Part shown: in pieces, positions 38,250 through 47,925 of the stretch | Layout of the letters: every line of letters begins with the position of its first letter | Position numbering within the stretch: the first letter of the stretch is position 1 | Assembly: GCA_038206385.1 (NCBI GenBank) | Contig: JBBRAW010000004.1 | Coordinates: 1-64,000 of the forward strand | Direction of reading: 5' to 3' | From: JANXSD01 sp038206385 | GTDB taxonomy: Bacteria; Bacteroidota; Bacteroidia; AKYH767-A; OLB10 | DNA: 64,000 nt | Translations under genes and position numbers: made by a program | The notes under the pieces: model-generated | The model's input: the letters and a program-made list of their open reading frames with translations, nothing else | Databases searched by the model: none | What the model was told of the DNA's origin: nothing

Positions 38250-39718
38250 AAAAATTATTAATAATTGTCTTAGTACTATTTATCAAAACGATTTGCTATT
38301 CGCAAGGACGCGATAATTTATGGATGTTGGGGTATGGGCAAAGTGCTATTAACGGGAAAATTAATATTGATTTTCAAAGTGGTGCTCCAATTATTTCTAT
38401 TTCAACTCGAACAATGAATATGTCGATTACACATGCTAACATTACAGATACCAATGGCAATTTATTGTTTTATACCAACGGTGCATGCATTGCCAATGCA
38501 GTTGATGATACCATGCCCAATGGAAGAGGGCTTAGCCCCGGAACCTACACCCCCAGTTGGCAATATTATGGTTTCCCTTTGACACAAGGAGCATTAATAA
38601 TTCCTGATCCTGGTGATTCGATGAAATATTATTTATTCCATGAAACAATAGACATACTTCCTGGGAGTTACCAATTTCCTACTCATTTGTATAATTCCAT
38701 TATTAATATGCTATTAGATAATGGATTAGGTGATGTTGAAATTAAAAATCAAATATTATTAACTGATTCTTTAGGGCAAGGTAATTTAGTCGCATGCAAA
38801 CATGCAAATGGAAGAGACTGGTGGGTGATTGTTCCTGAGTTTGGGCGTCCAGGATATTACATATACTTAGTTACACCATTAGGTATTCAATTTATAACTA
38901 AACAAATTATTGGAGTACGTGTTGGTTCAGATGGGCAGTCTGCTTTTAATAGACAAGGCTCTAAATACGCAAGATATGATGCAACAAATGGGCTTGATAT
39001 TTTTGATTTTGATCGCTGTACTGGAATTTTAAGTAATAATATTCATGCATTTATTAATGATAGTTTGAGTGGATTCGGAGTTGGTTTTTCACCAGATGGT
39101 TCAAAAGTATATGCAAGCCAACAATCGCGACTATATCAGTTTGATTTAAACGTAACCAATGTACCAACAAGTAAAACAATTGTTGCGCAGTGGGATTCTA
39201 CCTATGCACCATTTGCCACTTACTTTAATTTACAACAACTAGCACCTGATAACAAATTATACATTGCTACTTACAACTCAAACAATGTGATGCATTATGT
39301 GGAGTATCCTGATAGCGCAGGTGTAGCATGCCATGTAGTACAACATGGTTTACAATTACCTGTGCTTAACGATGGTACCGTTCCTAATCATCCCAATTAT
39401 CATTTAGGTCCTGTTGTAGGGAGTATTTGCGATAGCTTAACCGGGATAATAGATAACACAATTAAAAGTGCGGATCTTCGTATCAACCCCAATCCTTGTA
39501 AAGAAGAATTATGGATCAATTATCATTTCCTAAACAACAAAGATGGTTGGCTAGAAATTTACAATAGCATTGGTAAATTAATTATAAAACGAAGATTGTA
39601 TTGGAGTACTACGCAATTATTAGTTCACTTAAATGATTTAGCAAATGGAATGTATGTTGTGCATGTTTATGATGATAGTAAAATGTATTTGAGCTCTGGT
39701 AAACTGATTAAAAATTAA
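38246..39718 (+). CDS. T9SS sorting-domain protein with propeller-like body
   Basis: A 490-residue exported protein with a signal peptide ending near ICYSQG (residue 19). The body (about 20-400) starts RDNLWMLGYGQSAIN and runs through NGNLLFYTNGACI, GRDWWVIVPEFG, GVGFSPDGSKVYASQ and LAPDNKLYIATYNSNN. This order is that of a common Bacteroidota family with a WD40-like beta-propeller (opening NxWYFG, later FSPDGxxLY and QLAPDGKIY). The C-terminus is a type A T9SS sorting domain (INPNPCKEELWINY ... GMYVVHVYD, about 410-490). Its ATG overlaps the stop of the orphan sorting domain just upstream, suggesting the two were once neighbouring cargo genes. Confidence 0.87.
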   Translation: MKKLLIIVLVLFIKTICYSQGRDNLWMLGYGQSAINGKINIDFQSGAPIISISTRTMNMSITHANITDTNGNLLFYTNGACIANAVDDTMPNGRGLSPGTYTPSWQYYGFPLTQGALIIPDPGDSMKYYLFHETIDILPGSYQFPTHLYNSIINMLLDNGLGDVEIKNQILLTDSLGQGNLVACKHANGRDWWVIVPEFGRPGYYIYLVTPLGIQFITKQIIGVRVGSDGQSAFNRQGSKYARYDATNGLDIFDFDRCTGILSNNIHAFINDSLSGFGVGFSPDGSKVYASQQSRLYQFDLNVTNVPTSKTIVAQWDSTYAPFATYFNLQQLAPDNKLYIATYNSNNVMHYVEYPDSAGVACHVVQHGLQLPVLNDGTVPNHPNYHLGPVVGSICDSLTGIIDNTIKSADLRINPNPCKEELWINYHFLNNKDGWLEIYNSIGKLIIKRRLYWSTTQLLVHLNDLANGMYVVHVYDDSKMYLSSGKLIKN

Positions 39719-39799
39719 AAATTACGAAATGATTACGATGATTATGCAGAATTAATAATTAAATTGATAAAAAAAACAAGTTTCAAGAAAAACAATAAA

Positions 39800-40069
39800 A
39801 TGAAAAATCTTCTCTTCCTTCTACTCCTTTTCATTTCACTATCAGCCTCAGCGCAAATAAAAAATGAAACTATAATTACTCCACAGTTTTTAATGTCGCA
39901 AGAGATTCGCATTAATCCAAAGGATACCGCAATGATGCATGAAAAGGATCTAATTTTAAGTCCGGTATTTTTGACGTTAGATAATTCGTATAAAATTTAT
40001 TCTAAAGAAGAAAGAGATAGTATTACTGCAATGGTGAAAAAATATAAGGAAGTAATTAAAAAATATTGA
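39800..40069 (+). CDS. small secreted protein of unknown function
   Basis: 89 residues from the ATG at 39800. The signal peptide is clear (MKNLLFLLLLFISLSASAQ, cut about residue 19). The mature 70 residues are hydrophilic, with a Lys/Glu-rich C-terminal helix (EERDSITAMVKKYKEVIKKY). No lipobox, no sorting domain, no cysteines. A TTG further upstream in frame (39764) is less likely because the signal peptide begins exactly at the ATG. It follows the T9SS propeller gene by 81 bases and may be co-transcribed. Confidence 0.65.
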   Translation: MKNLLFLLLLFISLSASAQIKNETIITPQFLMSQEIRINPKDTAMMHEKDLILSPVFLTLDNSYKIYSKEERDSITAMVKKYKEVIKKY

Positions 40070-40111
40070 TATAAATAAATGCAATTTACTTTAAGCTAAA
40101 CTTGGCAGATT

Positions 40112-40129
40112 TGCGAATTGCAATTCGCA
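40112..40129. repeat. 18-bp perfect palindrome between convergent genes
   Basis: TGCGAATTG followed directly by its reverse complement CAATTCGCA. It sits between the ends of the small secreted protein gene (plus) and radA (minus). It could stall or end transcription from either side, but it lacks a loop and T-run. Confidence 0.55.
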
Positions 40130-40194
40130 TACACTTTCCATTGCTAAAGGGAAATCGAAGGAGTTTATTGTTAGGAAGCAAAATGATAATTAAA

Positions 40195-41571
40195 TTATCC
40201 AAAGAGATTCGTGAATACTTCTTCCACTTTTCCAACAGGAACAATTTCTATAGTTTGATCTTTTTTCAACTCTAATCCCTGAAGATTATATCGAGAAATA
40301 AATATTTTTTCGAAGCCTAATCGAGCAGCTTCATTAATGCGTGATTCTATTCGTGAAATAGGGCGAATTTCACCCGTTAATCCAACTTCTCCTGCAAAGC
40401 AAATGTTAGCTGCAATTGCAATATCTTCTGCCGATGAAAGTATCGAACAAATAATCGATAAATCAATCGCTGGATCTTCAACACGTATTCCTCCCGCAAT
40501 ATTTAAAAATACATCTTTCGCTGCTAATTTGAATCCACAACGTTTTTCTAAAACTGCTAAAAGAATATGTAATCTTCTTAAATCAAATCCTGTTGTTGTG
40601 CGTTGCGGTGTTCCATAAACTGCTGAACTAACTAATGCTTGCGTCTCAATTAAAAACGGACGAACACCTTCCATAGTAGAGGCAACTGATGTTCCACTTA
40701 ATGAATGATCACGTTGTGAAAGTAAAAGTTTTGAAGGGTTCGCTACCTCTGCTAAACCTGCACCTTGCATTTCATAAATTCCCAATTCAGCAGTAGAACC
40801 AAATCGATTTTTTATTGCACGAAGAATTCTATAAACATGATGACGATCTCCTTCAAATTGCAAAACTGTATCCACCATGTGCTCTAAAACTTTCGGCCCT
40901 GCAATCGTACCGTCCTTAGTGATGTGTCCAATAAGTAAAACGGGTGTTCCAGTTTCTTTTGCGAAGCGTAATAATTCTCCCGTACATCCACGAATTTGTG
41001 AAACCGTTCCAGGTGCAGATTCATATGTTGCAGAATATAGTGTTTGAATAGAATCAACGATTACGATATCTGGTTGCAATCCTTCAATCTGCTTAAAAAT
41101 TTGTTGCGTAGTAGTTTCAGTGAGGATATAACATTCGCTTTGTAATTTGCCAACGCGTTCAGCTCGCATACGAATTTGTTGTTCACTTTCTTCCCCTGAA
41201 ATATATAAAACACGTTTCCCTGGAAGATGTACTGCAATCTGCAAGATTAACGTTGACTTTCCAATTCCAGGCTCGCCACCTAAAAGTGTTAATGATCCAG
41301 GTACTAATCCTCCTCCTAAAACTCTATTTAATTCTTGATCTGGTAAAACAATTCTCGGACTTTGTTCAAGATTTATTTCTGTAATTAAACGAGGCTTCAC
41401 ACTTTTTTTCTCACGCGGCTGATCACTCTGCCACTTACCATGATCGCTCGTAGGTTGAATTACTTCTTCCACATAAGTATTCCATTGGTTACACGAAGGA
41501 CATTTCCCAATCCATTTGGGAGTTTGTGCGCCACATGATTGACAAAAAAATACGGTTTTAGTTTTAGCCAT
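40195..41571 (-). CDS. radA: DNA repair protein RadA
   Basis: A 458-residue RecA-like ATPase that promotes branch migration of recombination intermediates. It opens with the four-cysteine zinc finger (FFCQSCGAQTPKWIGKCPSCNQW, 8-30). Then come Walker A GGEPGIGKSTL (about 98-108), the Walker B region DIVIVDSIQTL, and the RadA-specific motif KNRFGST (about 258). The C-terminal Lon-protease-like domain begins around residue 300 (GTPQRTTTGFDLRRL; DVFLNIAGGIRVEDPAIDLS; GEVGLTGEIRPIS). A minus-strand TATCTTTG at 41576-41583, only a few bases before the ATG, suggests a leaderless or very short-leader transcript. Confidence 0.97.
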   Translation of the reverse strand: MAKTKTVFFCQSCGAQTPKWIGKCPSCNQWNTYVEEVIQPTSDHGKWQSDQPREKKSVKPRLITEINLEQSPRIVLPDQELNRVLGGGLVPGSLTLLGGEPGIGKSTLILQIAVHLPGKRVLYISGEESEQQIRMRAERVGKLQSECYILTETTTQQIFKQIEGLQPDIVIVDSIQTLYSATYESAPGTVSQIRGCTGELLRFAKETGTPVLLIGHITKDGTIAGPKVLEHMVDTVLQFEGDRHHVYRILRAIKNRFGSTAELGIYEMQGAGLAEVANPSKLLLSQRDHSLSGTSVASTMEGVRPFLIETQALVSSAVYGTPQRTTTGFDLRRLHILLAVLEKRCGFKLAAKDVFLNIAGGIRVEDPAIDLSIICSILSSAEDIAIAANICFAGEVGLTGEIRPISRIESRINEAARLGFEKIFISRYNLQGLELKKDQTIEIVPVGKVEEVFTNLFG

Positions 41572-41716
41572 GTCACAAAGATAATGATTTACATGTCTAT
41601 GAAAAAGTGATAAATAGTTTATTGAAAATTGTTAAGATAATTTTGTGGGATTGCTAATTACTAAAGAAAAATTTATAACCTTAGCCTATAATTTATTAAT
41701 CATAAAAATTATTTTA

Positions 41717-42226
41717 ATGCAATCAATTCGCCCAGCTTCTGAAAAAGATATTCCATCAATAACCGAAATCTATAATGATGCAATTCTTAATACTACAGCA
41801 ACGTTTGATACAGAAATAAAAACTGTAGAAGAACGATTGAATTGGTTTAAGGCGCATGATGAAATGCATCCAGTATTGGTTGCAACATTTCACGACGAAG
41901 TAATTGGTTGGGCTTCATTAAATAGATGGAGCGATAGAGTAGCTTACGATTGCACTGCTGAAGTTTCTTTGTACGTTCAAAAAGAGCACAGAGGAAAAGG
42001 AACAGGAAAATTATTGTTAGAAATGTTAACGATGGAAGGCGAAAAAGTTGGCTTACATACTTTGCTTGCGCGGATTACGGAAGGAAATGAAAAGAGTATT
42101 TATTTGCATGAAAGATTAGGTTTCGAGAACATCGGAATTTTAAGAGAAGTCGGAAAAAAATTTGGAAAATATTTAGATGTTTTTATGTTGCAGAAAGTTT
42201 TTAATCCTGTGAAAAAATGGGATTAA
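41717..42226 (+). CDS. GNAT N-acetyltransferase, phosphinothricin acetyltransferase-like
   Basis: 169 residues from the ATG at 41717 (IRPASEKDIPSITEIYNDAI is the normal family N-terminus; the 24 codons upstream are not needed). The GNAT acetyl-CoA pocket is EVSLYVQKEHRGKGTGKLLLEML (Arg/Gln-x-x-Gly-x-Gly/Ala equivalent RGKGTG). Further motifs are NTTATFDTEIKTVEERLNWF near the start and IYLHERLGFENIGILREVGKKFGKYLDVFMLQKVF at the end, both typical of Pat/YncA enzymes that acetylate small amines such as methionine sulfoximine. Its real substrate is not known. The last four bases overlap the convergent dipeptide epimerase. Confidence 0.9.
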   Translation: MQSIRPASEKDIPSITEIYNDAILNTTATFDTEIKTVEERLNWFKAHDEMHPVLVATFHDEVIGWASLNRWSDRVAYDCTAEVSLYVQKEHRGKGTGKLLLEMLTMEGEKVGLHTLLARITEGNEKSIYLHERLGFENIGILREVGKKFGKYLDVFMLQKVFNPVKKWD

Positions 42227-43266
42227 TTTATTTCTGTAAAATCATTAACAATTGTAATTCCTAATCCAGCAATTGTATTCGGTAGCAAAACACCATCTTG
42301 ATAAATGATTCCAGCAAATGGATCGTTGGAAATTAATTTAGGACCATCAAGATCTACCCAATCTGCCCAACCCGCTAATTGACTTGCCGCAGCAGCTCCA
42401 CAACTACTCTCTGACATACATCCTACAAGAATTTTCTTATTCAATTTTCTTGCTCTTCGAATAAGTTCCATTGCAGGATTTATTCCACCACATTTTGTGA
42501 GCTTAACATTTATCCCGTGACAAACTCCATAAAGGTTTTCAAGATCACGAATGTTTTGTATGGATTCATCTAAAATAATCGGCAACGAACTTTTTGAGTG
42601 CAGCTCAGCCATTTCATCATTCATGGAAACTGGAAGAGGTTGCTCAACAAAAATGCACCCTTTTTCTTTAAGCCAATCAATTTCATTTAAAGCTTCGTCT
42701 ACTTTTTTCCATGCTTGATTTGCATCTACACAAAAAGAGTGTTTGCTATTTTTTAAAAATGCTTCAACTCGTTCATGATCATTTTCGCCTCCCAATTTTA
42801 ATTTGAACAATCGGAATTCTGGTGCTTCATTTATTTTTCCAATCAATTCATTAATGCTACTAATTCCCAAAGTAAAGGTGCATAACGTTTTATTTCCTGG
42901 TGGAATTCCTAATAAATCGCGGATTGGTTTCCCTGATAACTTTCCCCAAAGATCTAGTAATGCAATGTCTGTTGCTGTTTTTACTGGTGTTGGAATTGAG
43001 TTGTTGCTTTTATTTAATTGTGATAATACTTCTGTAATTGCTGAAATATCATTTGTTGTTTTTGGAAACCAATTATTAAATCCTGCAACTAATTCTTTCA
43101 CATCGTAACCAAGGTAAGGAGGCAAACCTGCCTCTCCATAGCCAGTTTTTCCATCAAAGGATGCGGTCACAAATAGTGTATCCGTTGAATTACGCGTGCC
43201 ATGTGCAATCCCAAATGGATGCGTAAATTTCAAACAAAATGAATAGGCTTTTAATGTAAGTTCCAC
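42223..43266 (-). CDS. dipeptide epimerase, enolase superfamily (L-Ala-D/L-Glu epimerase type)
   Basis: 347 residues, a member of the muconate-lactonizing subgroup. Catalytic features in order: the Lys-x-Lys in LFKLKLGG (about 152-159), metal ligands Asp in FCVDANQAW, Glu in FVEQPLP, Asp in IILDESIQ, and the second catalytic Lys in INVKLTKCGGI. The DxD/E loop GCMSESSCG near residue 280 is the signature of dipeptide epimerases. They invert the second residue of muropeptide-derived dipeptides so they can be reused. In this genome it sits near, but not in, an operon with peptidoglycan genes. Confidence 0.9.
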   Translation of the reverse strand: MELTLKAYSFCLKFTHPFGIAHGTRNSTDTLFVTASFDGKTGYGEAGLPPYLGYDVKELVAGFNNWFPKTTNDISAITEVLSQLNKSNNSIPTPVKTATDIALLDLWGKLSGKPIRDLLGIPPGNKTLCTFTLGISSINELIGKINEAPEFRLFKLKLGGENDHERVEAFLKNSKHSFCVDANQAWKKVDEALNEIDWLKEKGCIFVEQPLPVSMNDEMAELHSKSSLPIILDESIQNIRDLENLYGVCHGINVKLTKCGGINPAMELIRRARKLNKKILVGCMSESSCGAAAASQLAGWADWVDLDGPKLISNDPFAGIIYQDGVLLPNTIAGLGITIVNDFTEIN

Positions 43267-43349
43267 TGAGCAAAAATCAACATTATTTCATTTGAAATGG
43301 AATTATTCTGAAAATATAAATTGATTTGATTAAGGATTCTTTATATAAC

Positions 43350-43378
43350 TTGCTTCATGCTAAAAATTACTAAATTTG
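43350..43378 (+). promoter_or_regulatory. predicted promoter for the GT-C membrane protein gene
   Basis: TTG at 43350-43352 and TAAATTTG at 43371-43378 with an 18-base spacer. The start codon follows about 45 bases later. The spacer is shorter than in the other predicted promoters of this window. Confidence 0.4.
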
Positions 43379-43423
43379 TCGGGGATTATTTTAGTTGATA
43401 TATTCTAAACAAACAATAACAAA

Positions 43424-44746
43424 TTGGTAAAAAATAATTCTGGCTGGATATTTTTAGGACTGATTCATCTCGTGTTTTTTTGTCTAGCATTGTTTTTAGG
43501 AAATATTCACCTTAAAGATTCTCTCGAATACTTACAACAAGCGATAAATATTCGCAGCCATGGTTCTTGGTATTGTGGAAACTTATTATTGCCAATCGAT
43601 CCAGCATTGTTTAGCCAACGTCCACTTTTGTATGGATTGTTTTTATCAATCACCAACTGGCCCTTCATCGGTGAATGGCTTCCGTTATTGATTCAAAATA
43701 TTTTGAGTTTTTACAATTGTATTCTTGCAATGTTATTATTTGAAAACATTACAGGAAAAAAAATTAGTAGTATAAAACTTCTTTGGCCGATGTTATTTTT
43801 TGCTTCGCAATTTATCTATGCGAATATGATTATGTCGGAAATATTATTTCAAACTTCATGGATGCTAGCAACCTATTTCGCAATAAAATTTTTAAAGGAT
43901 TTTAAGCAATCTCATCTCATCTATCATCAACTTTCAATTACATCAGCATTATTAATAAAACCTATAGCGTATGCTTTCCCTTTACTAAGCACCTTAGGAC
44001 TAATTATTTTAGTGATGCAGAAGAAAATTTCTTCGAAAATATTAGCAACAGCTTTTATTCCCTTATCAACAATTGTAATTATTTTAGGTAGTAATTATTA
44101 TCATACTTCTGTAGTTGAGTTTTCTAGTATACAACGAAAATTGATGATAAATTATAATATTCCTCAGTTGCTAAGTAAGCAAATGGATGAGAAGTCTGCT
44201 GTTGCTAAAGTAGATAGTTTGCAACAAATGGCAGGTACATTATCATATCCCGATCGTACAAGATTTATTGATCAACAGTGCTTGCATTATATTACCCAAT
44301 CACCAATTGCTTATTTATCGTTGCATCTAAAAGGAGTCTTTCGATTTTTTCTCGATCATGGTCGATGGGATCTTTACACTTTTTTTACTGGAATAAATTT
44401 GGATCAAAATGCGGTTAATACATTGCAAAATTCGTATGATCATGGCGGAATTTCTAGTGCAACATCTTATTTAAGTTCATTTCCAAAAGCTGTAGTTGCA
44501 TATTTGTTACTCGTATTTATTTTGAATTTGCTTTTGCTGATTTTTTTCATACGATTTCTCTTCAATAATGAAATATTAAAAAGTATCCGAATTACGCTAG
44601 CTTTGATGGTGTTCTACCTTGCTTTTTTAACAGGCCCAACGGGAAGTGCGCGATTTCGTGTTCCAATTTATCCCATTTTACTAGTAAGTTTTGCGATTAC
44701 ATCAATTAACGATCAAAAAAGAATTGCACGAGCATTTAAATTATGA
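43424..44746 (+). CDS. multipass membrane protein, GT-C glycosyltransferase-like
   Basis: 440 residues with about ten hydrophobic segments. The start is TTG at 43424 (no ATG nearby gives the first helix WIFLGLIHLVFFCLALFLG). After helix one comes an acidic/aromatic loop, HLKDSLEYLQQAINIRSHGSWYCGN, the position where GT-C (GT39-like) enzymes carry their catalytic Asp; here KDSLEY offers that Asp. Near the end FLTGPTGSARFRVPIYPILL matches the 'RFRxPxxP' region common to these proteins. The likely job is transferring a lipid-linked sugar, but substrate is not predictable. lnt starts 21 bases later. Confidence 0.7.
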   Translation: MVKNNSGWIFLGLIHLVFFCLALFLGNIHLKDSLEYLQQAINIRSHGSWYCGNLLLPIDPALFSQRPLLYGLFLSITNWPFIGEWLPLLIQNILSFYNCILAMLLFENITGKKISSIKLLWPMLFFASQFIYANMIMSEILFQTSWMLATYFAIKFLKDFKQSHLIYHQLSITSALLIKPIAYAFPLLSTLGLIILVMQKKISSKILATAFIPLSTIVIILGSNYYHTSVVEFSSIQRKLMINYNIPQLLSKQMDEKSAVAKVDSLQQMAGTLSYPDRTRFIDQQCLHYITQSPIAYLSLHLKGVFRFFLDHGRWDLYTFFTGINLDQNAVNTLQNSYDHGGISSATSYLSSFPKAVVAYLLLVFILNLLLLIFFIRFLFNNEILKSIRITLALMVFYLAFLTGPTGSARFRVPIYPILLVSFAITSINDQKRIARAFKL

Positions 44747-44767
44747 TTTAATATTAATTTTGCATCG

Positions 44768-46363
44768 ATGCAATTACTTAAAACAAAATCAGGACGTCTT
44801 CTTGCTGTAACTTTAACTGGGATATTATTCTGGATCGCTTGGCCAGCAAATGGATTCGCTCCATTATTATTTATCGCTTTCGTTCCGCTTCTTTTGGTAG
44901 AAGATTTTATTTGTAAAGAAAAATTGGAAGGAAGGAAAATAAATTTGTTTTGGTATAGCTATTTAGGATTTTTATTATTTAATATTTTAACTACCTGGTG
45001 GATTTATTTTGCAAGTCCTTTTGGTGCAGCAGGAGCAATTTTTGCAAATGCTTTGTTGATGTCATTAACGTTTCAATTGTTTCATATCGCTCATCAAAAA
45101 CTTGGAGATAAATTTGCGTATGGAGCATTGATAATTTTTTGGATCGCCTTCGAATACTTTCATCTCAATTGGGATTTAAGTTGGCCTTGGTTAACATTCG
45201 GAAATGGGTTTGCTTCTTGGATAAATATGGTTCAATGGTATGAATATACTGGAGTAGAAGGAGGAACATTTTGGGTGTTGTTGGTAAATATTTTAATAGT
45301 AAAAATAATTCTTGCTGAAAATAGTAAACGTAAAGCAAAAATTATTTTGTTATCAGCAGTAATAACAATTCCATTACTAATATCTGCACTCATCCGAATA
45401 AATTACAAAGAAGAATCTCATCCAATTGAAATTGTTGTAGTGCAACCCAATGTTGATCCATACAATGAAAAGTTTTCAGGTGCTGGTAATGAATGGCAAC
45501 TCGAAAAGATTTTAAAATTAGCAACACCATTCGTAACATCAAAAACGCGATTGTTAATTAGTCCTGAAACAGCATTGCCTGACGGTATTTGGGAACAAAA
45601 TTTAAATCATACTCCCGAAATTGAAACTATTCGTACGTTCATTTATCCATTTCCTGGCTTACGATTTTTAACAGGATTAACTTCTTATCAAATTTATTAT
45701 CCTAACCAACCAAGGAGTTTAACCGCTCGTCCTTTTCCAAGTGGTGCTGGTTTCTATGATGCGTATAATGCTGCTATGCAAATTGAAGAGGATACAATAA
45801 TTCAATTGCATCATAAATCTAAATTGGTTCCAGGAGTAGAGAAAATGCCTTTCCCAAAGTTCTTTAAGTATTTCGAAAATTTTGCAATTGATCTCGGTGG
45901 AACAAGTGGAAGTCTAGGTATTCAAGAGCATCCTTCAGTTTTTACTGGTGATTCAATAATTGCTGCTCCTGTTATTTGTTACGAATCAATTTATGGTGAT
46001 TACTTAAGCGAATACGTTAGAAAAGGAGCCAACATTATTTGCATCATGACGAATGATGGTTGGTGGAGAAAAACTCCGGGATATCGTCAGCATTGCCAAT
46101 ATGCTAGATTGCGAGCTGTTGAGCACCGACGAAGTATCGCGCGCTCTGCAAATACTGGGACTTCTTGTTTTATAAATCAACTTGGTGATGTTTCACAAGC
46201 TACTAATTGGTGGGTGCCTACAGCTATTCGTCAGGACTTGAACCTCAATAACAAACAAACTTTTTATTCTCAATACGGAGATTACTTAGGGCGATTTGCT
46301 GTTTATCTATCGGCTCCTATTTTACTTCTACTTGTAATAATTAGCTTGAAAAAAAGGAAGTGA
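44768..46363 (+). CDS. lnt: apolipoprotein N-acyltransferase
   Basis: Adds the third acyl chain to the N-terminal cysteine of lipoproteins at the periplasmic side of the inner membrane. 531 residues: about eight membrane helices in the first 200, containing FEYFHLNWDLSWPWLTFGNG, typical of Lnt. The nitrilase-type catalytic domain follows with Glu in LISPETALPDG (about 266), Lys in HHKSKLVPGVEKMPFP (about 350-360) and Cys in APVICYESIYGDY (about 403). The NDGWW and HCQYARLRAVEHRRSIARSANTGTS blocks are also diagnostic. A last helix lies before KKRK. Relevant to the lipoproteins encoded at 31021 and 56950. Confidence 0.96.
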   Translation: MQLLKTKSGRLLAVTLTGILFWIAWPANGFAPLLFIAFVPLLLVEDFICKEKLEGRKINLFWYSYLGFLLFNILTTWWIYFASPFGAAGAIFANALLMSLTFQLFHIAHQKLGDKFAYGALIIFWIAFEYFHLNWDLSWPWLTFGNGFASWINMVQWYEYTGVEGGTFWVLLVNILIVKIILAENSKRKAKIILLSAVITIPLLISALIRINYKEESHPIEIVVVQPNVDPYNEKFSGAGNEWQLEKILKLATPFVTSKTRLLISPETALPDGIWEQNLNHTPEIETIRTFIYPFPGLRFLTGLTSYQIYYPNQPRSLTARPFPSGAGFYDAYNAAMQIEEDTIIQLHHKSKLVPGVEKMPFPKFFKYFENFAIDLGGTSGSLGIQEHPSVFTGDSIIAAPVICYESIYGDYLSEYVRKGANIICIMTNDGWWRKTPGYRQHCQYARLRAVEHRRSIARSANTGTSCFINQLGDVSQATNWWVPTAIRQDLNLNNKQTFYSQYGDYLGRFAVYLSAPILLLLVIISLKKRK

Positions 46364-46410
46364 TGATGCAGATTAATGTAATTTTGTATCCCGTTAAAAA
46401 AATTAAATAG

Positions 46411-47817
46411 ATGGCAAATTATGATGTAGTAATCATCGGATCTGGACCTGGTGGTTATGTGGCTGCAATTCGTTGTGCACAGTTAGGATTGAAAACAGCA
46501 TTGATTGAAAAATATAAATCATTAGGTGGAACGTGTCTTAATGTTGGTTGCATCCCTTCAAAAGCATTGTTAGATTCTTCCGAACATTTTTATCAAGCTT
46601 CACATCAATTTTCTACTCACGGCATTAATGTGAAAGAATTATCAATTGATTTTTCGCAAATGTTAAAACGCAAAGATGATGTGATTAAACAAACTGTTGA
46701 TGGCATTAATTTTTTGATGAAAAAAAATAAGATTGATGTTTTTATTGGCACTGGATCTTTTGTAGATGCAACAACAATACGAATTACAAAAGAAGATGGG
46801 AAAATAGAAGATTTAAAAACGATAAATACAATTATCGCTACAGGATCAAAACCTGCATCCTTGAAAGGTGTGACCGTCGATAAAAAGCGTATCATCACAT
46901 CAACAGAAGCTTTAAAACTCGATGAAATTCCTAAGCAACTATTAATAATTGGTGGCGGCGTAATCGGATTAGAATTAGGTTCTGTTTATGCACGCTTGGG
47001 AAGTAAAGTGAGTGTAGTGGAGTACCTCGATTCAATTATTCCAACGATGGATCGTACTATGGGAAAGGAGTTGCAAAAATCATTACAGAAAATCGGTTTT
47101 GAATTTTATTTACAACATAGTGTAACTGCCGTTGAAGTAAAAGGGACGCAAGTAAAGTTGAAGGCAACAAATAATAAAGATCAAAAGGAAATCGAATTAG
47201 TTGGTGACTATTGTTTGTTAAGTGTTGGACGTTCTCCCTACACAGAAAATTTAGGATTAGAAAATGCTGGTGTTGTAAAAGATGAACGCGGTAAAATTGT
47301 TGTTGATGATCATCTGCAAACAAATGTAAAAGGCATTTATGCAATTGGTGATGTTGTGAAAGGTGCAATGCTTGCTCATAAAGCAGAGGAAGAAGGAGTG
47401 TTTGTTGCAGAATCAATCGTTGGACAAAAACCGCATATCAATTATTTATTAATTCCAGGTGTTGTTTATACGTGGCCTGAAGTTGCCGCAGTAGGTTACA
47501 CCGAAGAAGAGTTAAAGAAAAGTGGACGCAAATATAAAACTGGATCTTTTCCTTTTAAAGCTAGTGGAAGAGCACGTGCAAGTATGGATACTGATGGACT
47601 AATAAAAGTTTTAGCAGATCAACAAACGGATGAAATTCTAGGTGTTCACATGATCGGACCACGTTGCGCAGACATGATCGCTGAAGCAGTAGTTGCAATG
47701 GAATTTCGAGCTTCCGCAGAAGATATTGGTCGCATGAGTCACGCACACCCAACTTATACTGAAGCATTCAAAGAAGCATGCCTCGCCGCAACAGCAAATA
47801 GAGCACTTCATATTTAA
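46411..47817 (+). CDS. lpdA: dihydrolipoyl dehydrogenase
   Basis: E3 subunit of pyruvate / 2-oxoglutarate dehydrogenase and related complexes; reoxidises the lipoyl arm and passes electrons to NAD. 468 residues. FAD-binding VVIIGSGPGGYVAAIRCAQLG (5-25), redox-active disulfide GGTCLNVGCIPSK (about 40-52), NAD-binding IIGGGVIGLELGSVYARLGS (about 180-200), second FAD motif GIYAIGDVV, and the dimer-interface catalytic pair in HAHPTYTEAFKEA at the end. It stands alone; the other complex subunits are not in the window. A TAATTTTG at 46379-46386 may be its -7 element, with no good -33 box. Confidence 0.97.
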   Translation: MANYDVVIIGSGPGGYVAAIRCAQLGLKTALIEKYKSLGGTCLNVGCIPSKALLDSSEHFYQASHQFSTHGINVKELSIDFSQMLKRKDDVIKQTVDGINFLMKKNKIDVFIGTGSFVDATTIRITKEDGKIEDLKTINTIIATGSKPASLKGVTVDKKRIITSTEALKLDEIPKQLLIIGGGVIGLELGSVYARLGSKVSVVEYLDSIIPTMDRTMGKELQKSLQKIGFEFYLQHSVTAVEVKGTQVKLKATNNKDQKEIELVGDYCLLSVGRSPYTENLGLENAGVVKDERGKIVVDDHLQTNVKGIYAIGDVVKGAMLAHKAEEEGVFVAESIVGQKPHINYLLIPGVVYTWPEVAAVGYTEEELKKSGRKYKTGSFPFKASGRARASMDTDGLIKVLADQQTDEILGVHMIGPRCADMIAEAVVAMEFRASAEDIGRMSHAHPTYTEAFKEACLAATANRALHI

Positions 47818-47925
47818 AAACAATTCATAATTCACAATTATTTTGCAGATAAAGCTTCGCCTTAATCCTTAGTTTGATTGCTTTGAGCTTATTTCCAAGT
47901 GAAAAACTTGAACATAATAAAGTAA

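Noticed and set aside
41645..41716. 24-codon N-terminal extension of the GNAT gene
   Set aside because: The family N-terminus (IRPASEKDI) begins right after the ATG at 41717 and the extension is hydrophobic and unconserved-looking.
47057..47416. Minus-strand Leu/Gln/His-rich frame opposite lpdA
   Set aside because: Typical low-complexity shadow of an AT-rich coding strand.
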